A stretch of 64,000 nt of DNA from Saprospiraceae bacterium (GTDB lineage Bacteria > Bacteroidota > Bacteroidia > Chitinophagales > Saprospiraceae), in contig JAIYAP010000038.1 in NCBI GenBank assembly GCA_027488935.1, forward strand, positions 1 through 64,000. The letters run 5' to 3'. Shown piece by piece: positions 16,523 through 26,544 of this stretch (its first letter is position 1; every line of letters starts with the position of its first letter). The notes under the pieces are model-generated. The model made no database searches and was not told where the DNA came from. It was given only the letters and a program-made list of their open reading frames with translations. The position numbers and the translations under genes are program-made.

Positions 16523-19500
16523 TTAGCGTAAAACGCTCACATCGCCCAGGTAAACTTCCGTTTTACCATCTCTGAACGCTACCATCACTTCATATACGTA
16601 CACGCCTGGACTTACCCATTGGCCCCGGTCTTTTCCATCCCATCCTGCCTCTGGAAGGTTGGGGAGAAAATCTTTGTTTTCGAATAAAAGGGAACCCCAG
16701 CGGTCGTAAATACGCAAATATTGCACCTTGGCTACTTGGACGCCCCCGTAAACGGTAAAGTAATTATTGGGCGCATTGGCTTCAGGGTCCAAGGCATTCG
16801 GCAAATACACCCGTTTGCTTCGGTCTACGGTGATCCGAATTTGGTCATTTCCTTTACAACCTGCTGTATCAACGACCATAATTTCATAAGTCGTTGTACG
16901 TTCAGGACTTACATAAGTGCTTAATTGGTCGGGTGAAGTCAAATTGGTCAGCGGATTCCAGCTGATCGTTTCCAGCAAACTGCCGCCATCCACCACCGCA
17001 ACCAACAATAGGCTATCCCCAAAGGAAATCACCTGGTCGGGGCCTAAATCTACCAGCAAAGAAGTCGGTGCGTCAATGGTATCCGAAGCAGCCACCGTAC
17101 AGCCATTTGCATCAGCCAGGGTAAGGGTGAAAACTCCCGGATCGAGCGGCTGTAGTTCCAGTGGCAGGCCTGTAACTTGCTGGGAAGTGCTGGCATTCAC
17201 ATAAAGCAAATATGGTCCAGCGCCTCCTTCGGCAGTAGTAAGGGTAACGATGCCACGGTCATTGCCCGCACAATCTGTTTGTTGTATCCGGTAATCGAAA
17301 CCAATTGGTGCTGGTTGATCGAGGGAAAAGGAATCGATGTAGGTACAACCTGTCTGGTCGGTGAGGGTTACTGTGTAATTCCCCGCCTGTAAGTTGTTGA
17401 TAATGAGTCCATTACTTCCGTTATCCCAAATTGCGTTAAAGGGCGACTGACCCGTTAAAGGCAACAGCTCGATTTGCCCGTTACGCCCTTCAAAACAACT
17501 TACATTAAAGTTATTATAATTGCTGATTTGTGCCGTTGCGGTGGTTTTTTGCACCAGAATATTTACGGTGTCGCGGATCGTTCCAACACAGGTATTGCCT
17601 TGCGCGCTGTAACTTTGAATCCAATATTGGTTGTTGAAGCCCGGATTTACCAGGAAAGTACTGCCATCGCTTACTGCATTCAACGGGATGATTGTCGTGC
17701 CGTCTGTTACAACCACATCAAACGTATCGGCACCTACGAGCGAAAGTCGAAGCAAGGCGCTATCTCCCACACAAATGGTCGTATCACCAGCCAGGGCAGC
17801 ATTGGTTTCGGGCAATAATGCAACTTGATATGTTCCGGTTACCACACCTGTACAGTGCGCATCTTCTACCGAAATCAAAGAAAAAACCTGTGCCTGCTGC
17901 ACATTGTTGGTGCTGATATTGAAACTGGTATTTGGCGCTACAATACTGGCTTGTGATACGCCATTGATTGCATAAACAAACCGAAATGGCCCTTGCCCCG
18001 TAAATCTAATTTTAAAACTTAGCCCTTCTCCTCGACAAATGGAGGTATCACCATTTATCTTAGCAGTCGGTTGAGGGTAAAAAATTACCCTTGTTTTGCC
18101 TGAAATCGACAAACAAGGATCGGCCCAATCCACAACGCCGCCGTTGTTTGTACCTGCCACCGCCACTACATAATAGGATACCCCTGCTTGCATACTCGGT
18201 TGAAAACTAAAATCGGGCGTCGAACTGGTTTGTAATATCCCGATGGGCAACAAGGCGGTATCTTGACACAATACAAACTGAAGCACATTATTAGGGGGGA
18301 GCACTTCGTTGTTGTTGAAGGCCACACTAAAGGTAGAATCAGGGAAACAAGGCGTTACAGGTGCTTGATCGAGGGTGCCCGCAAACGTCGGACAAACGCA
18401 ATCGGAAACACCCGTGATGGTGGTAGAACATCCGTTGCCATTGGTAATGGTCACCTGATAAGGCTGGTTCTTTGGGATGGGCAAAGATACAAAACTGGTA
18501 TCTGTTAAGGTGCCTGCTACTCCTGTTACGGCGTATAACGGATTGGGTGTCACGCCGTTATTTATATTAAATTGCAAGGTGTACGTCGCTGTGTTGAAAT
18601 CACAAACCGCTTGTATATCCAATATTTCAGGTAATTGGTCGAGGCCGATCTGCGCTGTGCCACCCACGGTGCCCAAACAGCCCAGTGCTCCACTTACATT
18701 GGCCAAGGTATAGGTCGTGGCTACGGTAGGTCCGATATTGATCAACAATGGATTGAAAGTAACGCCAGTCAGGGAAGTAAGGCTGCCATTGGTTAAGTAA
18801 GCCAGCGAATAAGGCCCTTTTCCCATAAAATCGACCCGAATTTGGGTGCTATCGCCGATACAAAGGGTGGTGTCGCCGCTGAGGCTTGCCAAAACAGGGG
18901 GCTGCCAACTTACATAGGGTCCCGAACCCACCGATAAGCAGGGGTCGGAAAAATCAATTTGCCCATTGATCACATTGCCCGCTAAGGCTACAACCAGATA
19001 AACCGAATCCGGAAACATGGTGGCCGGATTAAATTGAAAAACCGGAATTGTGTTGGACGCAATGATGTCAAAACCGGGGTTGATCAATGCATAATATAAG
19101 GTGTCATCTGCTTCCAATATGCTGCCCGTAACTGGTAAAACGGTGGCAATGGACTGTCCATAACAAAGGGAAATCGGCGTTTGGTTCATAATGCCCGCAT
19201 TGGTCGCGCAAGCGCAAACCGGCAGTCCCGTTTCCGTATCTTGCCCGCAGCCATCTGCATCCGTCAAGGAAATACTGTAAGGGAGCCCAATTGGAACCGG
19301 TACACTGGTAAATTTATTTCCGGTGAAAGTGCCACCAACGCCGCCCACGGTCAAAGGGTTCACCCCCACACAATCGAAGGTCAGGGTGTACGTGCCTGTC
19401 ACTAAATTACACAAATACATGAAATTCTGAATCTGGGGCACCGTACCAACATGCACCAACACGGTATCTGCCACGATGGCACTGCAATTAGCATCCGTTA

Positions 19501-22500
19501 TTTGTACCAGTTGTACTGAAGTGCTGTTCACGGCCGGAAAACTGATGGGGTAAAATCCGCTATTGATGTTGTTCGCCGATTGTGCAAGCCCGTTGTTGGT
19601 CCAATTAATGGAAAAAGGCGCTGTACCATTTAAAATTACCGGCACATTGACCTGCACGCCCGCACAAATATTGATATCAGCACCTAAACTTGCAGATGGT
19701 AAAGGATAAAACACCAGAGGGGTACCTTCAGTGATAGACAAACAAAGATCATTAAGGTCTATTTGTCCATTTCCATCGGGATTGCCTGCAATGGGTGAAA
19801 TGTAATAAGTTACACCGGGCAAGACCCCTGCTGTTTGGGTAAAGTTGGGCGTGCTGCTCCAGGCCAGGATGGTTCCAAGGGGAAGGCCTGGGGTGGTGTG
19901 TAAAATAAACCGCAGCAAATCGTTGCCATCATTGAAAAAATCGTTGTTGTGCTTGGCTTTGGCCGTGTCTCCCGCACACAGAAGGAGCGGCGTAAGATCC
20001 ATGGTGCCTGCATTGGTTTGACAATTGCAATTCACCGTCCCACTCACCACAATATCGCCACAATTATTGGCATCCCGAAATACAATATTATAGCCGTTTG
20101 CCTGATTAATGGGCGTACTGGTAAAATGTGTCCCCGAAAATGCGCCCGAGCCTGTCACCAGGGTAAGTGGAAAAACAGCATTGAGTACGTCAAATTCTAT
20201 TACGTACTCGAGGGTGGTGGGATTGCAATTGAAGATGACATTGGCATAATTGGGGGCATAATTGACCGTTAAGGTTGCATTGCCCGTTGGCAGCCCTGTG
20301 CACCCGGGCGAGGTTACGCTGGTAAGTACATAGGTACTTGTATTACTATTATTTACAGGTATTAGAAAAGGATCATCAAAGGTGTTTAATGCCATTTGTG
20401 GCACGCCGTCTTTGGTATAGGTAATGCCGAATGGTCCTGTGCCTGTAAAGTCGATGATCAAATTGGTCACTGCAGAATCGCAAAAAGTCGCCGTACCCGT
20501 TAAATCGGCGGTTGGGGGTGTAAAAACAAATACCCCTGCCTGTCCAGAAACCGTACCGATGCACCCCGGACTACTCACACTCATCAAAGTATAAAAAGTG
20601 CCGTTGGTTGGATTTACATTAAAAACATAAGGATTGTTGCTGGTCGTTATAGCGGGCTGTGGAAATGGAACACCATTGTTGATGATACCATATACAAAGG
20701 TGTAAGGGCCGCTTCCCGTGAAATTGATCACCAAGTCTGTGCCATTGCCGCCTTGGCAAATTTCGCCGCCGCCCGACATCACCGCTGTAAGTGTATCGTT
20801 GATGACTACTGCTGCTTGCCCGCCAACGATGCCGTTGCACCCGCCCGCGCTCATCGAATTTAAGGCAAAAGCGGTACTTACTAAGGGTGCTACCTGTAAG
20901 ACATATGGATTGGCATTCGTGGTAACTGGATTTTGAAGCACACTGTTTGCCTCGTAGGCAAAAACGTATGGTGGCGTGCCGCTGAATTGAATCGTCAAAT
21001 CGGTTGCTGCGCCCGGACAAATGGTGGCATTGCCGCTCAAGAGTGCTTCTGCAGGGGGCAAAACTACCAGGGTATCGGCACCTGAAACCGTTCCAGTGCA
21101 TCCGTTGGCGCTCACGTTCAATAACTTATAAATATGGGTTCCCGTTGGGGGCGTGACCGGTATTTTAACCGCATTGTTGCTGGTCGTTACTGCTGGTTGC
21201 GCAACATTATTGAGCGCATATACGTATGTGAAAGGGCCATTTCCCGAAAAATTAAATCGCACCGTGTCAATTTGACCGTTACAAAGGGTCTTTTTTCCAC
21301 CCACGACCGAAGCGGATAAGGCTGGCGCAACAGTCATTACCGCCGAACCGGATATACTTCCCGGACACCCATTGGCACTAAAATTCGCAATATTAACCGT
21401 GCAATTGGTTGTCATAGGGGCTGAAAAAATAATTGGGTTGGTATTGCTGCTCAAAACCGGACTATTAACCCCATTAACCGCATATTGAAAAGAAAAAGGC
21501 GCGGTGCCGTTCGTAACGTTGATGGTGAAATTGGCAGATTGGCCTGCACAGACATTAGCAGGGCCGTTCAGCGAAAAAGTACCACTGGGCGCTGCGGTGG
21601 TGGTAACGGTTATAGAACTTCCCACGCCATTACAAAAAGCATCCTGCAATTGCCCAATCGAATAATTGGTCGAATTACCTGTCGGCACAACAGCAATGCT
21701 GGCTGGATTGTCGAATGTAGAAAAATTATTGAGTAAGGTGCCATTTTGATACAAATTGAAGGTCCAGGGGGCTTGACCTGTAAAATTGACCATTAGGTTG
21801 GCGGTTGATCCAACACACACTGGAGGAATGGGCTCAAATACCGCAGAAGCACTCGGATTGACGGTAATGGTGGTACTCGCTGGCGTGGTGCAAGGGCCGG
21901 AAGGGGTAAAGTTGAGGGTCACATCTCCACTCAATCCATTGGCATTGAAGGTATTACCCGTAACACCCGGTCCACTCCAAACGCCTGTGGGCACGGTTGG
22001 GTCTTGAATGGTAACCAGGTTAAAATTGCTAATATTTTCGCATACAGTGCTAGTGCCCAACATCGGATTTGGGCAGGGTACATTAAAGCCCATGTAATTT
22101 GTAAACGTTTGTGTGCAGCCTGCAGGTAGTGGCTCATAAATACCCACTACATAATATGGCCCGCCATTGCACATGTCCGGAGTTACGGTCACGTCCAATG
22201 GTGTCGCAATAATCGGCGGTGCCCCGCTTCCTGGCAAGGTTGGGAAGGATGGAAAGGAGCAACCTGCATTCAGGTAAATCGGTCCAATGGGGGTAAGGGC
22301 AACAGTAGCGCCATTGCCACCCGACACTTGGGCCGTATTGTAAGTTATATTTGATGAACAGCCGCAAACCGAAACCGTTGTGCTCACTGAAGTGTTGCCT
22401 CCACCATTGGTAAACGCACCAGTTGTACGGGTGCAACTGCTCTGAAGCACATAAATATTGCCAAAAACCGAGCAAAGTCCACTGAAATTATAGTCAAAAT

Positions 22501-23128
22501 CCATACCTGCACTCGTAAATACCACCACAGGCACATTGGGCGGAACGGTTTGCCCTGAACCCACTCCAATCACCGTTGAATTGGGGCAATTATTCTGAAT
22601 CGTGGCCAATAAAGCAGGGTCGGGCGACTGAAAACTGCAACCCGTACCAATATCATCGTTGCCCGAACCTATATTGTTGTTGTCGTCAAAATCGATCGTC
22701 AGGTCGTCAACATTAAAGCCACCACCCGAAAAGAGGCCCAAAAACTCGTTGTTTTCTTCCGTACCACAGGCATCGATAAAAATTCCGAGGAAGGTAGGGC
22801 ATGGTGCGCCGCAGTTGATGGGCGCTGAGGTGATGGGGGAGCACCCCAACAGCGTGCCTTCGCCGTTGTAGGGGTTAAACGTATTGGTGGTGCCATAGTA
22901 CCAATTGATGCAATTGCCCGGAGCAGGCACAATATTCGTTCCGGTGCCGGTGAGGGTAAAAACGTCGCCTGGACATAAGGTACAAGGGCTGAGTCCTGGG
23001 GCGCAATCACTGGATGTGAGGGTAGCTGATTGGCTAAGATTGGGGCATTGGGCGCTTAAAATGGCGGCAACATGGAGTAAAAAGAAAGTGAAAATACCTG
23101 AACCAGTTCTTTTGTAGGATGTTAACAT
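16523..23128 (-). CDS. Giant Ig-like repeat adhesin with T9SS type B (gliding-associated) C-terminal domain
   Basis: 2201 residues. A signal peptide (about 1-27) precedes a Cys-rich N-terminal region with an acidic Asp/Asn-rich part (DDLTIDFDDNNNIGSGNDD). About ten Ig-like modules of roughly 90-100 residues follow. They recur with C-x-G-(D/x)-x-x, G-x-x-P-(F/Y)-x-(F/L)-x-Y-x-x-N and G-C-x-G-x-(V/P)-x-G. Between them a longer unit beginning CxCxTxAGxMxxxP occurs three times. The last 95 residues (VYLPNALDPEANAPNNYFTV, YDRWGSLLFEN, WDGKDRG, PGVYVYEV) are the gliding motility-associated type B sorting domain. It is a cell-surface protein, probably for adhesion, in the style of SprB-type proteins. 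It is transcribed alone. Confidence 0.92.
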   Translation of the reverse strand: MLTSYKRTGSGIFTFFLLHVAAILSAQCPNLSQSATLTSSDCAPGLSPCTLCPGDVFTLTGTGTNIVPAPGNCINWYYGTTNTFNPYNGEGTLLGCSPITSAPINCGAPCPTFLGIFIDACGTEENNEFLGLFSGGGFNVDDLTIDFDDNNNIGSGNDDIGTGCSFQSPDPALLATIQNNCPNSTVIGVGSGQTVPPNVPVVVFTSAGMDFDYNFSGLCSVFGNIYVLQSSCTRTTGAFTNGGGNTSVSTTVSVCGCSSNITYNTAQVSGGNGATVALTPIGPIYLNAGCSFPSFPTLPGSGAPPIIATPLDVTVTPDMCNGGPYYVVGIYEPLPAGCTQTFTNYMGFNVPCPNPMLGTSTVCENISNFNLVTIQDPTVPTGVWSGPGVTGNTFNANGLSGDVTLNFTPSGPCTTPASTTITVNPSASAVFEPIPPVCVGSTANLMVNFTGQAPWTFNLYQNGTLLNNFSTFDNPASIAVVPTGNSTNYSIGQLQDAFCNGVGSSITVTTTAAPSGTFSLNGPANVCAGQSANFTINVTNGTAPFSFQYAVNGVNSPVLSSNTNPIIFSAPMTTNCTVNIANFSANGCPGSISGSAVMTVAPALSASVVGGKKTLCNGQIDTVRFNFSGNGPFTYVYALNNVAQPAVTTSNNAVKIPVTPPTGTHIYKLLNVSANGCTGTVSGADTLVVLPPAEALLSGNATICPGAATDLTIQFSGTPPYVFAYEANSVLQNPVTTNANPYVLQVAPLVSTAFALNSMSAGGCNGIVGGQAAVVINDTLTAVMSGGGEICQGGNGTDLVINFTGSGPYTFVYGIINNGVPFPQPAITTSNNPYVFNVNPTNGTFYTLMSVSSPGCIGTVSGQAGVFVFTPPTADLTGTATFCDSAVTNLIIDFTGTGPFGITYTKDGVPQMALNTFDDPFLIPVNNSNTSTYVLTSVTSPGCTGLPTGNATLTVNYAPNYANVIFNCNPTTLEYVIEFDVLNAVFPLTLVTGSGAFSGTHFTSTPINQANGYNIVFRDANNCGDIVVSGTVNCNCQTNAGTMDLTPLLLCAGDTAKAKHNNDFFNDGNDLLRFILHTTPGLPLGTILAWSSTPNFTQTAGVLPGVTYYISPIAGNPDGNGQIDLNDLCLSITEGTPLVFYPLPSASLGADINICAGVQVNVPVILNGTAPFSINWTNNGLAQSANNINSGFYPISFPAVNSTSVQLVQITDANCSAIVADTVLVHVGTVPQIQNFMYLCNLVTGTYTLTFDCVGVNPLTVGGVGGTFTGNKFTSVPVPIGLPYSISLTDADGCGQDTETGLPVCACATNAGIMNQTPISLCYGQSIATVLPVTGSILEADDTLYYALINPGFDIIASNTIPVFQFNPATMFPDSVYLVVALAGNVINGQIDFSDPCLSVGSGPYVSWQPPVLASLSGDTTLCIGDSTQIRVDFMGKGPYSLAYLTNGSLTSLTGVTFNPLLINIGPTVATTYTLANVSGALGCLGTVGGTAQIGLDQLPEILDIQAVCDFNTATYTLQFNINNGVTPNPLYAVTGVAGTLTDTSFVSLPIPKNQPYQVTITNGNGCSTTITGVSDCVCPTFAGTLDQAPVTPCFPDSTFSVAFNNNEVLPPNNVLQFVLCQDTALLPIGILQTSSTPDFSFQPSMQAGVSYYVVAVAGTNNGGVVDWADPCLSISGKTRVIFYPQPTAKINGDTSICRGEGLSFKIRFTGQGPFRFVYAINGVSQASIVAPNTSFNISTNNVQQAQVFSLISVEDAHCTGVVTGTYQVALLPETNAALAGDTTICVGDSALLRLSLVGADTFDVVVTDGTTIIPLNAVSDGSTFLVNPGFNNQYWIQSYSAQGNTCVGTIRDTVNILVQKTTATAQISNYNNFNVSCFEGRNGQIELLPLTGQSPFNAIWDNGSNGLIINNLQAGNYTVTLTDQTGCTYIDSFSLDQPAPIGFDYRIQQTDCAGNDRGIVTLTTAEGGAGPYLLYVNASTSQQVTGLPLELQPLDPGVFTLTLADANGCTVAASDTIDAPTSLLVDLGPDQVISFGDSLLLVAVVDGGSLLETISWNPLTNLTSPDQLSTYVSPERTTTYEIMVVDTAGCKGNDQIRITVDRSKRVYLPNALDPEANAPNNYFTVYGGVQVAKVQYLRIYDRWGSLLFENKDFLPNLPEAGWDGKDRGQWVSPGVYVYEVMVAFRDGKTEVYLGDVSVLR

Positions 23129-23231
23129 GCGATGAGATTATGTGTTTTTTTCGCGGCGATTAGAAAATCTTGGAAGAGCAGAGGACTAAAATCATCCTGC
23201 TAAGGTAGGGCAATTTGCCATTTTAACATGC

Positions 23232-23239
23232 TACTTTTG
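23232..23239 (+). promoter_or_regulatory. -7 box upstream of the YggS gene
   Basis: TACTTTTG matches the -7 consensus 22 bp before the ATG at 23261. The nearest TTTG (23214-23217) is only 14 nt upstream, shorter than usual. Confidence 0.35.
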
Positions 23240-23260
23240 ACCCATTGATCAATTTTAACA

Positions 23261-23920
23261 ATGATAGACGTATTACAAAAACAACTTTCAGCAAGCGGTG
23301 TCAAATTAATTGCTGTTTCCAAAACCTACCCACCCGAAAACATACTTGCTGCTTATGCCGAGGGTTGTCGCGATTTTGGTGAAAATAAAGTGCAGGAATT
23401 GGTAGACAAATACGAAATCCTGCCCAAAGACATTCAGTGGCATGTGATCGGTCACCTGCAAACCAACAAGGTGAAATACATCGCACCGTTTGTTGCTATG
23501 ATACATTCGGTCGACAGTTTGCGGCTGTTCGCTGAAATAAATAAACAAGGCGCCAAACACAATCGGCAAATACCTTGCCTATTGCAGTTTTTTATAGCCG
23601 AAGAAGATACAAAATTTGGGCTCGATTGGGAAGAAGCAGTGGAATTACTGGAAAGCCCGGAATTCGCTGATTTTAAACATGTTATCATCGCAGGTGTGAT
23701 GGGCATGGCTTCTTTTACCGAAAATCAGGAACAGGTACGCCGAGAATTTAACACCCTAAAGCAGTATTTTGAGCGCCTGAAAAAAACGTATTTTGCAAAC
23801 CAGCCAACATTTAAAGAAATCTCTATGGGCATGTCGGGCGACTGGGAATTAGCGGTGGAAGCAGGTAGTACCATGGTGCGCATTGGCAGTGCGATTTTTG
23901 GCACCCGTACAAAAACGTAA
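23261..23920 (+). CDS. YggS/PLPBP family pyridoxal phosphate homeostasis protein
   Basis: 219 residues, a normal length for this single-domain alanine-racemase-like fold. The PLP-binding Lys is Lys21 in LIAVSKTYP. Other family motifs are DFGENKVQEL, WHVIGHLQTNKVKYI, HSVDS, and the phosphate-binding end SMGMSGDWELAVEAGSTMVRIGSAIFG. It buffers PLP and affects amino-acid and vitamin B6 balance in the cytoplasm. It is the first of two genes with no gap; the methyltransferase ATG follows its stop directly. Confidence 0.93.
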   Translation: MIDVLQKQLSASGVKLIAVSKTYPPENILAAYAEGCRDFGENKVQELVDKYEILPKDIQWHVIGHLQTNKVKYIAPFVAMIHSVDSLRLFAEINKQGAKHNRQIPCLLQFFIAEEDTKFGLDWEEAVELLESPEFADFKHVIIAGVMGMASFTENQEQVRREFNTLKQYFERLKKTYFANQPTFKEISMGMSGDWELAVEAGSTMVRIGSAIFGTRTKT

Positions 23921-24628
23921 ATGAACCAGAAGGCTTTTGAATTCAAACAATTTGCTGTGCGTCAAGGCGATACCGTGCATCCGGTCGGCACAGACGGGGT
24001 GTTGTTAGGTGCCTGGGTGCTTCCCGGAAAGGCTCAGCGAATTTTGGATGTTGGCACTGGAACTGGCCTAATCGCCCTGATGTTGGCCCAAAAAACGACC
24101 CATGCACGTATTATTGGACTCGAAATAAATCCTGCATCGGCCAATTTAGCGCGTTTTAATTTTGAAAATTCCCCCTGGCAAGATCGTTTGTCGGTACTCG
24201 AAACCGCTGCACAAGCACTACTTGAGCACCCAGTGGAACCTTTCGATATAATCGTGAGCAATCCGCCCTTTTTTACCGAAACCACCCTTTCTCCCGACCC
24301 GCACAGACAATTGGCGCGCAATGCAGAAAGTTTGCCTCCTGAATTGCTGTTGCAACTTGCCAAAACCCATTTAACGAAAAATGGCCGTTTCTGCCTGATT
24401 GTTCCAAGCAAAAACAGCCAAATGCACCAGGAATTGGGCGCATGTATGGGCCTGTATTGCACCCGGATAACGACCGTGCTGGCTAGGCCTGATCGGGTAG
24501 GGGAGCGACATTTGTTGCAATTTGAACGAAATCCAAGATTTTTTAAAATGGATGAAATTGCAATTCGGAATTCGGATGGCACTTATTCCAAAGATTATCA
24601 AGCACTTACAGGGGATTTTTATCTTTAA
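23921..24628 (+). CDS. tRNA1(Val) A37 N6-methyltransferase-like protein (TrmN6/YfiC family)
   Basis: 235 residues. A class I SAM methyltransferase with the N-terminal family phrase FAVRQGDTVHPVGTDGVLLGAW, the SAM loop LDVGTGTGLIAL (42-53), and the adenine-N6 catalytic motif NPPF (114-117) in IVSNPPFFTE. This family methylates A37 of tRNA1(Val) in gammaproteobacteria; the assignment here rests on motif order and length. It is probably co-translated with the YggS gene. Confidence 0.85.
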   Translation: MNQKAFEFKQFAVRQGDTVHPVGTDGVLLGAWVLPGKAQRILDVGTGTGLIALMLAQKTTHARIIGLEINPASANLARFNFENSPWQDRLSVLETAAQALLEHPVEPFDIIVSNPPFFTETTLSPDPHRQLARNAESLPPELLLQLAKTHLTKNGRFCLIVPSKNSQMHQELGACMGLYCTRITTVLARPDRVGERHLLQFERNPRFFKMDEIAIRNSDGTYSKDYQALTGDFYL

Positions 24629-24655
24629 AGATTTTAGGTGTTGTGCTGCATAAAA

Positions 24656-24751
24656 ATCCCGAATTTCAGGTTAAACCAAAATTCGGGATGACTTCTATTA
24701 CAGGATAATTTTTTAAAAAACAGTTTCCAGCGCACTAAGAAACTGTTTTTT
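24656..24751. terminator. Two hairpins between convergent genes
   Basis: The first is ATCCCGAATTT (24656-24666) with AAATTCGGGAT (24679-24689), an 11-bp perfect stem without a T-run. The second is AAAAAACAGTTTC (24715-24727) with GAAACTGTTTTTT (24739-24751), which has T-runs on both strands and can serve both directions. The stop codon of the minus-strand gene at 24735 lies in its loop. Confidence 0.7.
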
Positions 24752-24989
24752 CACCCAAAATCTGAAGCGCTCGGTTTAAAATGGTATCATCGGATAGTTG
24801 TACGATACCGCCTTGTGGACCCTGTTCTCGGTAAAATTCTACTAAAACGCCATCCTTGTAATTATGTGCCCCGAAATAATTTCGAACCGTTTGTTCATCA
24901 ACACTTAAATCATTGGCAATCTGTGCAACACTGCCTTCCGGCAAAGCATGTTTGATGCGACGAAGTTTTTCAAATGTGATATTCCGCAT
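24735..24989 (-). CDS. Small DNA-binding-like protein with a helix-turn-helix
   Basis: 84 residues from the ATG at 24989; an upstream in-frame extension looks hydrophobic and unlikely. The sequence FEKLRRIKHALPEGSVAQIAN followed by LSVDEQTVRNYFGA reads as a helix-turn-helix. The tail has EQGPQGGIVQLSDDTILNRALQIL. I recall this small family from Saprospiria and related Bacteroidota as a putative DNA-binding protein without known targets. A -7-like box TAATTTTG lies on the minus strand at 25167-25174. Its C-terminal codons form part of the terminator stem. Confidence 0.7.
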   Translation of the reverse strand: MRNITFEKLRRIKHALPEGSVAQIANDLSVDEQTVRNYFGAHNYKDGVLVEFYREQGPQGGIVQLSDDTILNRALQILGEKTVS

Positions 24990-25225
24990 AATTTCATCTT
25001 TTGGTGAACAATAAAATTTGGATAAGAAGCAAAATCGCCGTGTAATGGCCATGTAAGGTATATAAAAGGCCAAAGAAAAAACAAGCAGATCGTCTAAAAA
25101 AATCAAAACTGTTTTGTTAATGTTGCAGTGTTCCAAACTGGCAAATCCTTATACAAACCCATTGTACAAAATTAATAAATTGTTAACAACAGATCAGGCT
25201 TTTTTTGTTCTGTACATGTCCGTAT

Positions 25226-25256
25226 TTTGAGTGGCAAATAAAATATTCTATCTTTG
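25226..25256 (+). promoter_or_regulatory. Bacteroidota-type promoter for the glycosyltransferase gene
   Basis: TTTG (25226-25229), a 19-nt spacer and TATCTTTG (25249-25256). The predicted start near 25263 leaves a leader of about 40 nt to the ATG at 25303. The rest of the gap 24990-25225 is AT-rich with nothing else recognisable. Confidence 0.65.
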
Positions 25257-25302
25257 CCCTCTTTAATCAATATGCTGCGAACCAGCCCCTTACCTGAAAT
25301 TC

Positions 25303-26433
25303 ATGTACCTACACGTTGTTTCCTTTGATATTCCTTACCCTGCCAACTATGGCGGCGTGATTGTTATTTTTCACCAAATTAAAGCCTTGCACGAACAAGG
25401 CGTTAAGGTGATTTTGCACTGTTTTCAATACGGCGAGCGGCAACCTCAACCCGAATTGGCCAAATATTGCCATGAAGTGTACTATTACAAGCGTAGTCGG
25501 AGCATTATCCGCCAGATTAGTCCACTGCCCTTCATTATGCGTACCCGCGAAAGCAGCGCCCTGCTCAAACGCCTCCGCAAAGACAAATACCCGATCCTGT
25601 TTGAAGGCATGCACACTTCTGCCCTCATCTGGAACAGTCGACTGCGCGCCCGCCAAAAACTGGTGCGCATGCACAACGTAGAATGGCAATACTATGAACA
25701 CCTGTTCAACTTGTCTTCTGCTACGACCGACCTGGTGGAAAAGGTGTTTTATTTTATCGAAAGTATTAAACTACAACGCATTGAGCCCAAGGTAGTGCTC
25801 CATGCCGATGAGATCATTACGCTTTCCATGAATGATCAATCGTACTACAAAGCCTTGAAGGCCAATACCCATTATATACCGGCATTCCACCCCAATGACA
25901 GTGTGCAAAGTCTGGTAGGCCGCGGTGAATATGTGCTGTTTCATGGCAAATTGAGTGTGCCCGACAATGACCGCGCGGCCGTTTGGCTCATCAATGAAGT
26001 GTTCCGCGACCTCGATATTCCTTTTGTCATTGCAGGCATGGAACCTTCCCGCACCCTGAAAGATCTGGTGGCCCAATACGATCATATCACCCTGATCGAA
26101 AACCCGGGCGATCAGCAAATGAACGACCTGATCCAGAAAGCACAAATCAACCTCTTGGTATCGTTCCAGATCTCCGGCATCAAATTAAAACTGATCAATG
26201 CACTCTTCCGCGGTCGTTTCTGCATCGTAAACGACCAAATGGTAAGCGGCTCGGGCCTCGGCGATCTTTGTTATGTACGCAATTCCGCAGCAGCCATGCG
26301 CCAAACCGTGGAAGCACTCATTAATGTGCCCTTCGAAGAAAGCCGCATCGCTGAACGCCGCAACCGCATGGAAAAATCGCTCTCCAATGCCGAAAATGCC
26401 AAAAAACTGATGGAACTTATAAAGTTTCAGTAA
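25303..26433 (+). CDS. GT-B fold glycosyltransferase, group 1-like
   Basis: 376 residues. The N-terminal half begins YLHVVSFDIPYPANYGGV and continues IKALHEQGVKVILHCF, the usual acceptor-side Rossmann half. The middle has the LVRMHNVEWQYYEHLF segment typical of group 1 transferases. The C-terminal half carries YVLFHGKLSVPDNDRAAVWL, FVIAGMEPSRTLKDLV and INLLVSFQISGIKLKLINAL as the nucleotide-sugar side. The acceptor and donor are unknown. No capsule or O-antigen genes are adjacent; the next gene is mqnE. Confidence 0.82.
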   Translation: MYLHVVSFDIPYPANYGGVIVIFHQIKALHEQGVKVILHCFQYGERQPQPELAKYCHEVYYYKRSRSIIRQISPLPFIMRTRESSALLKRLRKDKYPILFEGMHTSALIWNSRLRARQKLVRMHNVEWQYYEHLFNLSSATTDLVEKVFYFIESIKLQRIEPKVVLHADEIITLSMNDQSYYKALKANTHYIPAFHPNDSVQSLVGRGEYVLFHGKLSVPDNDRAAVWLINEVFRDLDIPFVIAGMEPSRTLKDLVAQYDHITLIENPGDQQMNDLIQKAQINLLVSFQISGIKLKLINALFRGRFCIVNDQMVSGSGLGDLCYVRNSAAAMRQTVEALINVPFEESRIAERRNRMEKSLSNAENAKKLMELIKFQ

Positions 26434-26544
26434 AACTTGAAAGATTTGAACAAAGCGGGAGTTGCGCCGTTTAATTGATTATAAAAATTGGATGGTACGA
26501 TAAAGGCGTACTGTCCTTTTGATCACAAGAACTACTTAAACATC

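Noticed and set aside
16384-16575. 63-codon ORF after the orphan promoter
   Set aside because: It runs through the terminator hairpin and into the adhesin gene's end and has no protein-like features.
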